From Nitzschia sp. DOCU1 (Eukaryota; Bacillariophyta; Bacillariophyceae; Bacillariales; Bacillariaceae), in NCBI GenBank assembly GCA_951394045.1, contig OX595995.1, positions 1,612,001-1,676,000 on the forward strand: a stretch of DNA of 64,000 nt. Direction: 5' to 3'. The notes beneath the pieces were generated by a model. The model worked only from the letters and a program-made list of their open reading frames with translations. It had not been told where the DNA came from and made no database searches. The stretch's first letter is position 1; each line of letters opens with the position of its first letter. Shown piece after piece: positions 29,353 through 38,700 of the stretch. A program made the position numbers and the translations under genes.

Positions 29353-30205
29353 TCAAGAACTGATGGAGGAGTAATGTTGGTGCTGGGGGAGCAGATTGAA
29401 GCCGGAGCGACAGTTTTCGGTCGAGAATGGAACTCCGCAAGCGATTGCCATGATATCATTGTCTAGTGCGAAACCTGGCCACAATAGCTCGACTTCGATG
29501 TTTGGGTTGACATTGGTCCTTGTGTTATTGTTGTTTATGCCCCCCTTCTTCATGCAACAACCATCACGAAAATACAAATCCAGAGCCTGTAGGGTTTGAT
29601 TCTCTGGAAGCGCCAATACAAGTTTACAAAGTCTTTCGTAGTCGGTCACACCCATTCCTCTTCAGGTTCGATATAAACTTGACTGAACCGGTTGGATTGA
29701 AATGCCGTCGAAAGAACCCGACACTCTTGCTCATCAAAAGGGAATTTGCCGTGCTTGAAATAGAGGTCCCGGCGGTAATGGTCGGCATCATTGGGTTGCA
29801 GAGGGGGAAAAAGTTTCAAGAAAGACTCAATTGATCCCGCCCGCAACCCCTTCTGTCAAGGGGGCATTCACATAGCTCAAGTCGATATAAACCACATTGA
29901 GAGTGATGCTGGTGGCACCCCCGGTTTTGTTCTTGGCACAACAAACAAACTCGCCAAGAGCTTTGATCTGTTCTTCTTCTGTGCCTTTGATACGCAGTAT
30001 CTCACAATAGGAAGCACTCATCATCGTAATGGAGATAATGATGGATGTCGTTGCCGATAGAGACAAATGTGTGCTCAAGCCATTTGGATGGAAGCAATTG
30101 GTGCGGGACTCCATTCAACACCGCCGGAGAATGCTTGTGGCATAGATATGTGAGACCCTGGGGACAGGCGCCGCAAAAGAGAAGATGATGCCATTGCCGC
30201 CGCAA
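29353..30205 (-). pseudogene. Frameshifted LRR-like gene remnant
   Basis: On the minus strand four overlapping frames read as one continuous protein if three small indels are allowed. They are ...GNDIHHYLHYDDECFLL (ending 30002), CEILRIKGTEEEQIKALGEF...NAPLTEG (ending near 29840), GSIESFLKLFPPLQPND...VYIEPEEEW (ending near 29646) and VTDYERLCKLVLALPENQTLQALDLYF (29655 onward). The breaks lie at about 30010, 29840 (in a GGGG run) and 29650. The protein resembles diatom leucine-rich-repeat-like proteins with periodic L/V/I. The conserved sense between breaks indicates a young pseudogene or sequencing indels. The N-terminal part may extend toward 30293. Confidence 0.6.
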
Positions 30206-30293
30206 AAATCATGTACGTAGTGTAACCTCCGAGGAACAGCAGCAGGAGGAGAAAGAGACTACAGTCGGTGTTTTGCCTTTCGTGTGATGGCAA

Positions 30294-30673
30294 CCCTTGT
30301 ACCGGTAGTTGTCGCTTTCGTACTGCGGGTGAAGAATGAGGGCAGCCGCCGTTCGTTTTCCAGCTATTTTTTGCAGCTACTAGCGATTGTAGCTACGCTC
30401 ATAGTAGTGCTGCGAGCTGGCATCCTAGTATCCTCGGAAATCGTAGCACCAGGGATGTGTTGGAATCAATGAAATAATTGTATTTGTTGTTGTGTTCTGG
30501 AACGGTGCACCTCTCAAAACACCACATGGCATTTTGATCTCGTCACTACTCGTCGTACCGCCATTAATGACTCCAATTTAGACAATGACAGACCAACTAT
30601 TATGTTCGGAACAGTAAAGATCGGTAGATTGCATCGATGGGTGGATTCATCCAGTGGAGGGAGACGACCAGCA
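30294..30673. other. Left flank of the Copia element
   Basis: No gene is supported. A short plus-strand frame (30284-30472) has no motif. Confidence 0.35.
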
Positions 30674-30679
30674 AAACAT

Positions 30680-31207
30680 TGTCGGAATGGGGTCTTTCAG
30701 GACTGGAAACTCGGGACTGAAGACCGACCATTCGAATGTGTCGACTGCACACTACGTCACGACTGTCGGGGCAACGGAACTACAGAAGGTCATGTCAGTG
30801 GTAAGATCAGACATGAGACCAGATGAAGAGGCATCCCATAGATGTTCATCTGAGACTCTTGGACAAGACGACGAGGGCTGGGATGATCTAGAGGACATCC
30901 AAGACGATCGGTGGGACATTGTAGATGACCGATACTTCGAACTAGTAGACTGAAGGAATGACGATCAGAGTCGGTCCTGTGGGACCATCGAACACGATCA
31001 ATCGGGTCATTACGAGTACCAAGCGGAAAGAACGTCTAGCACTAGTAGATAATCACAATATTTAGGAGAAGCTTTGAGAGAGGAACTTCTGGTGCACCAC
31101 CAACGAGTATTGTCTAGAGACCTGCTACGAAAAGACTACAGCCGAGCTAGTCAACTACAGTCGAGTTAGTCGAGCAGGAACGCTACGAGTTACGAGAGAT
31201 TTCAACA
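30680..31207 (+). repeat. Left (5') LTR of the Copia element
   Basis: It begins TGTCGGAATGGGG and ends GAGATTTCAACA. It carries, in its first 274 bp, the same reading frame that in the right LTR encodes the C-terminus of pol. No clear TATA box can be fixed by eye; CACAATATTTAGG near 31050 is an A/T-rich candidate. Confidence 0.9.
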
Positions 31208-31244
31208 CGCTTTAAAGCGGCTTTGTTTGAAAAGAAAAAGTAAG
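31208..31244 (+). other. Leader and primer-binding region, atypical
   Basis: The bases directly after the LTR start CGCTTTAAAGCG, a perfect 12-bp palindrome, rather than the usual TGG of a primer-binding site matching the 3' end of a tRNA. Either priming uses an internal tRNA site or another primer, or the site has been lost. Confidence 0.4.
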
Positions 31245-32955
31245 ATGTCTACTAAGGGAGACGAAACTTCGCTGTCGTCTGTGAAGTACTATTCGTTGAA
31301 GGATTCGAACGTTGTCGAATTCTACGATGAATGGAGGTTCAAGACCATGGCTATCATTCGCAAGAAAGGCTGGAGTGGACCGTTCGACGATCCTACCGCC
31401 GCGATTCCGACCAAGTCGGAGACTGAGGCTACTACTGCCACGCAGGAGCAGAAGGACCTCTACAAGGCAAATGTCGAGGCGTACGACCAGATTCTGATGG
31501 GATGCAGCGGCGTGCCCATGGGTTTGGTGCGTCGAGCCAACGGCGACGTTCGAGCAGCCCTAGCTGCCCTGGACTGCAAGTACGCAAAGCAAGCAAGCTC
31601 TAACTTGACAGAGTTGCTCAAGGCGTTTACGCAGTGCAAACTGGAGTCTACGGCTACCGATCCTACTTCGTGGTTTCTAGAGATGGACAGCATCAACGAG
31701 AAACTACGAAACATCAAGGACGAGTATGCCAAGAAAGACTACGAGATCAAGGCACATCTTGTTGGAAACCTGCCAGAGGGATACGAGGACGTGGAAACCA
31801 AGGTATCCGGCAAGGAAGACACGATGACTGTCGCCGAGATCGAAAACGAGATCGCTCAGAAATGGGCGAGATCCTTCGAGGACCGCAACCGAAAGGGTGA
31901 CGTGAAGAACGTTGCCATGACAACCGAGACCAAGAAGGGATTCGGCGGTGGTGCGGCCAAGTGGAGCGGCAAGAAGAAGTTCAAAGGAAAGTGCCGCAAG
32001 TGTGGCAAACAAGGCCACAAGAAAGCTGACTGCAAGTCCGACAAGACCGGCGTTTGCTTCGAGTGTGGCGAAGACGGTCACTTCGCAAAGGATTGCCCCA
32101 AGAAGTCAGGCGGTGGCTCGAGGCCGGCTGCTGAGACTGGCATTGGCATGTTCGTTGGCATGTCTGTGACCAAGAAGGTGCGATCTGACGACGACGATCA
32201 ATGCTACCTTCTCGACTCGGGTTCCGACGCCCACGTTCTGAAGTATGGAGATGGACTTGTGGGCCCATCAACCAGCAAGCAGTTCGTGCAAGTTGGAAGC
32301 GGCGAGTACATGAAAGCTACCAAGCAAGGATCGTTGTTCCTTGGCTGTGGCGAGGCTGTTTTGCATCTGAAGAATGCTCAAGTTGTTCCTGGCTTTGCCA
32401 AGAACATCATCTCGCTGGGAAAGCTTGTTCAAGCAGGCAACAAGGTTTCGTTCGAAGGAACCAAGCTCGTGATCGAAAGCCCAAAAGGCAGTCGAATCTA
32501 TGTGGAGAAAGAGAAGGGCAGTGCGCTCTACTACCTCAAGGCGACGGTACAGGAAGGCAACAAGGCTTTCGCGACGTTGATTGAGGAAGAGAAAGAGGAC
32601 GAAAAGGATGCCGCTTCAACCAAGGAAGACTACAAGCCAGCGGCAGTTGAGAAGGAAGTCGAGACCAAGAAGCCAAGCCAGATCGATATCAACGACGCCC
32701 ACGAGCTATACGGCCATCTCAATCATGGGATACTCAAGCCTCTGTTGGAGAGCCGCGGCTACGTTGTCTACAGAAACGGCAGCAACAAGAAGTCTTGTGA
32801 AGCTTGCGCCTATGCAAAAGCTAAGGCGAAGGGTGTCTCCAAGACCACCAATGTCAAGGCTACTACCAAGGGCGAGAGACTCTTTATGGACATCAGCGGT
32901 CCTTACAAGATGTCTTTGAAAGGCTCTAAGTTTTGGGTATTGATTGTGGATGACA
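31245..32955 (+). CDS. Copia gag-pol, 5' part (gag, protease, start of integrase)
   Basis: This begins at ATG 31245, 38 bp after the LTR; the frame is open from a TTG at 31227. A UBN2-type gag (VVEFYDEWRFKTMAIIRKKG) is followed by two CCHC zinc knuckles (CRKCGKQGHKKADC at 31992 and CFECGEDGHFAKDC at 32055). Next are an aspartic protease with LLDSGSDAHV near 32210 and the integrase zinc-binding region (HELYGHLNH, then CEACAYAK). The integrase core begins with FMDISGP (first catalytic Asp). The frame is then cut by the LINE insertion after VLIVDD; read on into the insert it stops at 32999, so no complete product can be made. Gag and protease could still be expressed as a truncated polyprotein. 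Confidence 0.9.
32938..32955 (+). repeat. Left copy of LINE target-site duplication (18 bp)
   Basis: TATTGATTGTGGATGACA occurs here and at 41742-41759, on each side of the LINE. It is a duplicated piece of the Copia integrase coding sequence. Confidence 0.92.
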
Positions 32956-33079
32956 CTTCGAGCAGCCGTCAGCCGTCAGCAGCACCGCGAAAAAATTAGC
33001 AGTGCAAAATTCTGGCCGCCCCGGCGCGCCGCAGTAATAGAATTACATCAAACCTAAACAACCCAAAAACCCTTTCACC

Positions 33080-33919
33080 ATGACCGTGAAACGAACAACT
33101 TCCGCCAGTACCGGCATAGCTGCCTTGTCTCCGAACACCCGCAGCATGCAGAAACCCCGCGCCGAAGATGAGGATGCCGAAATGGAGCTTGAAGACGACC
33201 AAGAAGCCCGCCGTCTCTTTGCCGACGCCTCGGACCCCCCGGACGACCGTAGCACCACCGTTGATCCGGTAGTGGTCGGCGACTCGGCCTTTTGGAAAAG
33301 AAAGATTAACCCTCCCACTTCCCTTTGGCGTGCCCATGCCCCGGATGCACCCTCAAGCTTCACTTCCTCGTCCCAGGTTTTTGCGGACGATCCTGAGACA
33401 GGCAAAGACTCGTGGCACGAGATGGCGCAAGGTGCAAAACGCCTTGCTGGGATCAACGTGGGCACGGAGCAACTTACCGTCAAGCACTTCCAGGACATCT
33501 TCGCCAACGCCTTTGATTCAGAACATGATCTCTTTATGACAGAAGACGGGTCAAACATGCGCCAACTAGCCCTAAAATTGGCCAATTCCGATCCAAAACG
33601 GTTTTTTGACGCGGATGTCTATTGGTTCGGGGTCTGCCTACGAGCTGCCGATGTCACTCATTCCTGGATGGCTGCCCACCTTCTTCTGGGTGCCCCATGG
33701 AAAGATCGCGAGTACTTCCACTTCCCCGGGATCTCGAGTCCAGTACACACTTCCCAGGCGGGTAGCAGCCTCCAGTCAGCCCTTAAAACCAAAAAAGGGC
33801 CCAAAACGGGCCGAGTGAACACTACGTTTGCCGACACCGTGAAAAAGGCGTCGAAACCCCCCCCCCGAGATGCCCGTCGAGGACTCAGATCTGAAGCCAG
33901 CTGCCAAGACGGCCTCTAA
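33080..33919 (+). CDS. LINE ORF1, upstream part (ORF1a)
   Basis: This begins at ATG 33080 in a good context (ACCATGACC). The 279-residue frame has an acidic segment (EDEDAEMELEDDQEARR) and DNMRQLALKLANSDPKRFFDADVYW-like helical parts, with no zinc knuckle. At 33857-33866 it meets a run of ten C, after which this frame soon stops while a second frame (33870 onward) stays open. One base fewer in the run would fuse both into a single protein of about 892 residues. It is unclear whether this is a programmed shift, a mutation or a sequencing error. Probably an RNA-binding or structural ORF1 protein (inference from position). Confidence 0.65.
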   Translation: MTVKRTTSASTGIAALSPNTRSMQKPRAEDEDAEMELEDDQEARRLFADASDPPDDRSTTVDPVVVGDSAFWKRKINPPTSLWRAHAPDAPSSFTSSSQVFADDPETGKDSWHEMAQGAKRLAGINVGTEQLTVKHFQDIFANAFDSEHDLFMTEDGSNMRQLALKLANSDPKRFFDADVYWFGVCLRAADVTHSWMAAHLLLGAPWKDREYFHFPGISSPVHTSQAGSSLQSALKTKKGPKTGRVNTTFADTVKKASKPPPRDARRGLRSEASCQDGL

Positions 33920-35759
33920 AAAACCGGTACTTGTCAACCCCTACAGTATCGTGAAGAAACCCTCCGTCCGTCCCACGGTCTCGGAAACAAACATCCCAAA
34001 CAAGTATCAACGCAAGCATCAGCTTTTTATGAAGTTCGTCCTACCACCTCTAGAAAAAGAGTCCGTCCAAGACCTCCAAGCCGAAGCTGGCAATCACGTC
34101 GCGAAGATTGTCGAAGCTCTGTGGAAAGTTGACAATTCGGCTATGATTCTTCCCTGGGATCCGAAGTACCCGGTTAGTCGTTCTCTGCGTCGCCATGGTG
34201 GCCCCCCGCCTAAGAATCGCTCGCAGTTTCAGATTTATTTCCAGAATGGCATCTGGACATCCACTGGTCGCACTCCCTACGCGCGCTGTGTTGTTGCCTT
34301 TGACGGCGACCCGGCCAATTTCGAAAGCGAGGAGTTTCATCAACTCCTCCGCTCGATCATGGCCTCTGCTCGTATCGAACCAGTTCAGGCTAGGGACGTC
34401 ACCGAAGCCGGCTGGTTGCTGGGAACCCACCAAGAAATTTTCCGCGAGGACTCCTTCATGGCGGCCCACCGCCTCGTCCCCGGCCTTGAAAAAATTTCCT
34501 TGGAATTTCGAGTCCAAGATGTGATTCGTCGGGCTAAGAACTCCGATAGCTGGAAAAATCGCGGGTTGAACAAAGCTGTCCACGTATTTTGTGCGGATAG
34601 CGACGTCGTGCTGGTGCGTTCGACCCTGCAAAGGCTTTATTCATCCGCTTCCAATGGTCATAACACCCCACTGGGAATTCGTGCCAAATTTATTCCCAAC
34701 GTCTACGACAACCGCTTCGTCAAGACCCCTGCCATCGGTCGTGCCGCGGAACGGGCCACAATCAAACAACGCCAATTCCTGGAGCGGTCCATGACCTCCA
34801 GGGTCAATGGCTGCCTTGGACTGGATCGAACTCTTCCGGATGGCACTGTGACTTGCCGCGACGCCCTCATGGCGATTCGCTCTGTCCAATTCCCTGAGCT
34901 GAATCTGTTCCTGGGTGTCGAGGAGGCCGAGGACAGCTCCGATCTTATTTTTGCGTATCATGAGAACGTGGCTCACGAGGCAGGGTATGCCCTCACCTCC
35001 CTTCCAGTAATCCTGACAGCCCACTTGGGGGAGGGTGCATGGGACTGGTTTGAACCGGGATCGAAGCTCCGCTACGACGACTACGCGTGGTGCCCGATTC
35101 GAGGCGTGGTCGAAAAAGCGGCGCTGGGAATGTCCGTGGAAGAGTATTTTGCGACCGGTCTCGACTCCGATGACGAATTCGACTCGGATGAAGACGAAGC
35201 CCAACGGGTGCAGGTGGAGCCTATTCTGCTGAACTTCAGCATCGATTTGCTGGCTACTGGGAACGGGAATTTCAATGACAGTGACTCCATCGCCACCAAG
35301 CGCCTCCAGCAACGACTTATTACGCCTGCCGAATCCCCCACGGACGCTAGGACGCCCATGGTCCCACCAGCTGCCATTGCTCCCATGCCATCAACCATTT
35401 CGGTATCAGAACAATCTGACCCGTCTGATTTGATGTCCACTACCGATTCCCTGCTAGTCAACCCGGCGGCCCGAGCGGCTATCCTCGCAAGCCTTGGTCT
35501 GCCCCCTGACTACCAGCCTGCGCCTGTGACTAGGACTTCGATTCCCCCGACGTCCCTAGTTGCTGAGTTCGACAGTCAGATGTCGATTTCCACTAATCCA
35601 TCGTTCCAGGCCCTCCTGGCAGCAGCGGACCAGGAAAATGCTTCCCCATCCGACCTTTTGGCACTCCAAGGAACTGCCAACCCCCCTACTCTGGACCCTC
35701 CCCCAGCTGACGAGGCCATCGAAGCCCAATCCACAGCACAGGGGAGAGCCAATGGGTAG
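33870..35759 (+). CDS. LINE ORF1, downstream part (ORF1b)
   Basis: A 629-residue frame opening with MPVEDSDLKPAAKTASKK 50 bp before ORF1a stops. It contains basic segments (PNKYQRKHQLFMKF), FQIYFQNGIWTSTGRTPYAR, AHRLVPGLEKISLEFRVQDV and an acidic tract (DSDDEFDSDEDEAQ) near residue 440, followed by a Pro/Ser/Ala-rich tail. No known domain is recognised. Its stop codon overlaps the ORF2 start in ATGGGTAG. The ATG at 33870 could be used independently, but a frameshift from ORF1a fits the sequence better. Confidence 0.7.
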   Translation: MPVEDSDLKPAAKTASKKPVLVNPYSIVKKPSVRPTVSETNIPNKYQRKHQLFMKFVLPPLEKESVQDLQAEAGNHVAKIVEALWKVDNSAMILPWDPKYPVSRSLRRHGGPPPKNRSQFQIYFQNGIWTSTGRTPYARCVVAFDGDPANFESEEFHQLLRSIMASARIEPVQARDVTEAGWLLGTHQEIFREDSFMAAHRLVPGLEKISLEFRVQDVIRRAKNSDSWKNRGLNKAVHVFCADSDVVLVRSTLQRLYSSASNGHNTPLGIRAKFIPNVYDNRFVKTPAIGRAAERATIKQRQFLERSMTSRVNGCLGLDRTLPDGTVTCRDALMAIRSVQFPELNLFLGVEEAEDSSDLIFAYHENVAHEAGYALTSLPVILTAHLGEGAWDWFEPGSKLRYDDYAWCPIRGVVEKAALGMSVEEYFATGLDSDDEFDSDEDEAQRVQVEPILLNFSIDLLATGNGNFNDSDSIATKRLQQRLITPAESPTDARTPMVPPAAIAPMPSTISVSEQSDPSDLMSTTDSLLVNPAARAAILASLGLPPDYQPAPVTRTSIPPTSLVAEFDSQMSISTNPSFQALLAAADQENASPSDLLALQGTANPPTLDPPPADEAIEAQSTAQGRANG

Positions 35760-38700
35760 TCTATTGGATGCCTCGATCGCCAATTGGCGGAGGCTTTGGG
35801 ATCGAGGAAAAGTCGGGGAACACGGGGACTCTCAATTACATGTTACATCCACGAAAAAATCCATACTGTCCAACAAACTCAAGCCGGAAAAATTACGACG
35901 ATCTAAACGACAGACACTGCATCAGTATAATCTATTTAGGCGAAACATCGAACAAGAAGACATGGAACCATTTGGGGATATAATGGAATCCAAACCGGAT
36001 GGCTCCATTCGCCTGCTCTACCAAAATATCTCGAATCTACCATTGGATAAGCGGATCTACAAGTCCAGGCAGCTGATCGATATGCTCGTTCACCGAGACA
36101 TTGATATCATGGGAATGAGTGAGGTGGGTCTATGCTGGACCTACGTTCCGTCCCATGATCAGTGGTTTGAGCGTATTATGGGTAAACTTCGCTCTGCCTC
36201 CTCTGTCTTGGCGTGGAACAAGGTAGATACGGCTCCAACAGGCGTGTACCAAACTGGCGGGGTGGGAATGGTGGCTACGGACGATACTTCGCATCGCGTC
36301 ATTGATCGTGGCCGGGACCCTTCGGGCATGGGCCGTTGGTGTTGGTTCCTTCTTGAAGGACAACAACACCATCGCCTTCGTGTTGTCTCCGCCTATCGGC
36401 CCTGTGTCTCCGATGGCCCCGAATCCGTTTATCAACAACATCTACGCGTCTTTACGAAGCAAGGGCGGCCGGCCAACACGGAACCTAGGAAAGCGATGCT
36501 GGATGACATTTTTCCGGTTCTCTCGGAATGGCACCAGCAAGGCGACCAGATAATTGTCATGATGGACGCCAACGAGGATGTTCGAACGGGCCAAGTGTCC
36601 GAGATGCTCCGCTTGCTGGACATGAAAGAGACAATCCTCGAGAAACATCGCCGCCTCTCCCCGCCAGCCACCTATAACCGGAATACCCAACGAATTCCAA
36701 TCGACGGTATCTGGGCTACGCCGGGCATTCGGCCATTATCTGCCGGCTACCTTGAATTCGGGGCAGGCTGCCCCTCCGATCATCGGGCCCTCTGGCTGGA
36801 CGTCTCCTTCGCTGATGCCTTCGGTTACGACACACATCCGTTCGTTCCCCCGAAAGCTAGGAAGCTGAACACGTGCAACCCCAAACTGGTCCAACTTTTT
36901 AATGAGCGGTTCCGCGACTATCTGGAATCGGCAGGCTTAATCCGGGATCTCCAGTTCCTCCAGGACAAAGCCCTGGCTGATGGGTGGTCCGATGCACTGG
37001 AAGAAGAATACAATCGCATTCATACCTTGCAACAGACCGCTCGCCTGCAAGTGGAAAGCGGGCTGCGGCGCCTTCGTATGGGTCTTGTTCCTTGGTCTCC
37101 GAAGCTCCAACGCTACCGTGACACCATCTCCTTATGGGCAGGCATGTTATTACGTGCCAAAGGGGCTGCCATCAGCCGCAAACTTCTCAAGCGACGGTGC
37201 AAAAAAGTAGAACTCCCTCCCGACGTCAATCCCTTTGCATGCTCCGAAGACGAAATTATCCAACATCTGAAAACCGCTCACGCTGCATACAAATTGGCCA
37301 AAAAAGATGCCTTCAATTGGCGGGACGAATTCCTCGAGTCGCTTGCTGAAGCACGTGCCAAACGCCTTGGGTGTACGGTGGAACAGGAACTTCGACGCAT
37401 GCGTCAGGTCGAGCAACAAAAGCGCATTGCTCGGAATGTGAAACGCATGCGGGGAAAACTTGACCGCAATGCCACCACCCAGGTATATGTCACCATCGAC
37501 GGGGTTCGCCATTGCCGCACGGAAAAGGAGGAGATCGAACAGACGTGCATTGACGAAAATATCAAAAGATTCAGTCAATCCGAGGGAACGCCTCCCCTCA
37601 CTGAACCCCTTCTGTCAGAACTAGGTTTACTGGGCGATGGCCCTGCGGTGCCTGCTATTCTTGCAGGGACCTACGACGGTACTCCTGGGGCCGACCCATA
37701 CGCTGTCAAATTACTCAAGGAAATGTATATTCCTGCATCGATTCTTGCCCGCCCCACACTGGATCCCGTGGTTTCCCCTGATGATCAAAGGAAGGCCTGG
37801 AAACGACAAAAAGAAACTGTCTCTGCCGAACCATCTGCGCCCTCCCTTAGTCATTACAAAGCCACAGCGGAGGATACTGTCCTCTGCGCCTTCGACGCGA
37901 GTCTCCGCTCCTTGCCCGCACAATACGGATTCTCCCCCCAACTCTGGAAGAAGATCACTGACGTCGAGATCTTGAAAAAGGCGGGCGTGTATGATATCGA
38001 AAAAATGCGTACAATTACCCTCATGCATGCGGAATTCAACATGAACAACAAAAAGATGGGGAGAGAAATGATGGCTAATGCAGAGGCCGCTGGCAGCATT
38101 GCCCGAGAACAATATGGTAGCCGGAAAGGTCATCGTTCCATCCTTGCGGCCTTGAATAAACGGCTTACGATGGACTTTCTTCGTCTGACCCGCCTGTCAG
38201 GTGCACTCTGCTCTACCGACTTCAAATCCTGTTACGATCGCATTGTTCATTCCCTCCTCTTTTTGGCGATGGTGCGGCAAGGTGTGGCCTCGAATGCTGT
38301 TCTCTCGATGCTGTTGACCCTACAAACAGCATGGCACTGCATTCGTACAGCGTTCGGCGACTCAGTTCTCGGGTACACGGCCGCGCGTCTCCTTCCTCTG
38401 ATGGGCGTAGGACAAGGCAACGGATGCGGCCCTGCGGGCTGGGCGGTTCTGAGCACTCCACTCATCGCCATGCTCCACACTGCGGGATTTGGACTTTCCA
38501 TGGTCTCAGCCCTTTCATCTCGACTGCTCTCCTTTGTCTGCTATGCCTTCGTGGACGATACTGATGTCGTACATACCGCCCGCGATATTCATACCACGGG
38601 TGAAACATTAGTCCCGCAAGTCCAACGCTGCATCAATCACTGGGAAGCCGGCAGCGCCGCCACGGGGGCGGCCCTCCAGGCAAAAGACAAAAGTTATTGG

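Noticed and set aside
30654..30953. 99-codon plus-strand frame at the left LTR
   Set aside because: It is the LTR copy of the pol C-terminus, preceded by flanking DNA, not a gene of its own.
34641..35312. Long minus-strand frame inside LINE ORF1b
   Set aside because: Antisense shadow of ORF1b, with no independent motifs.
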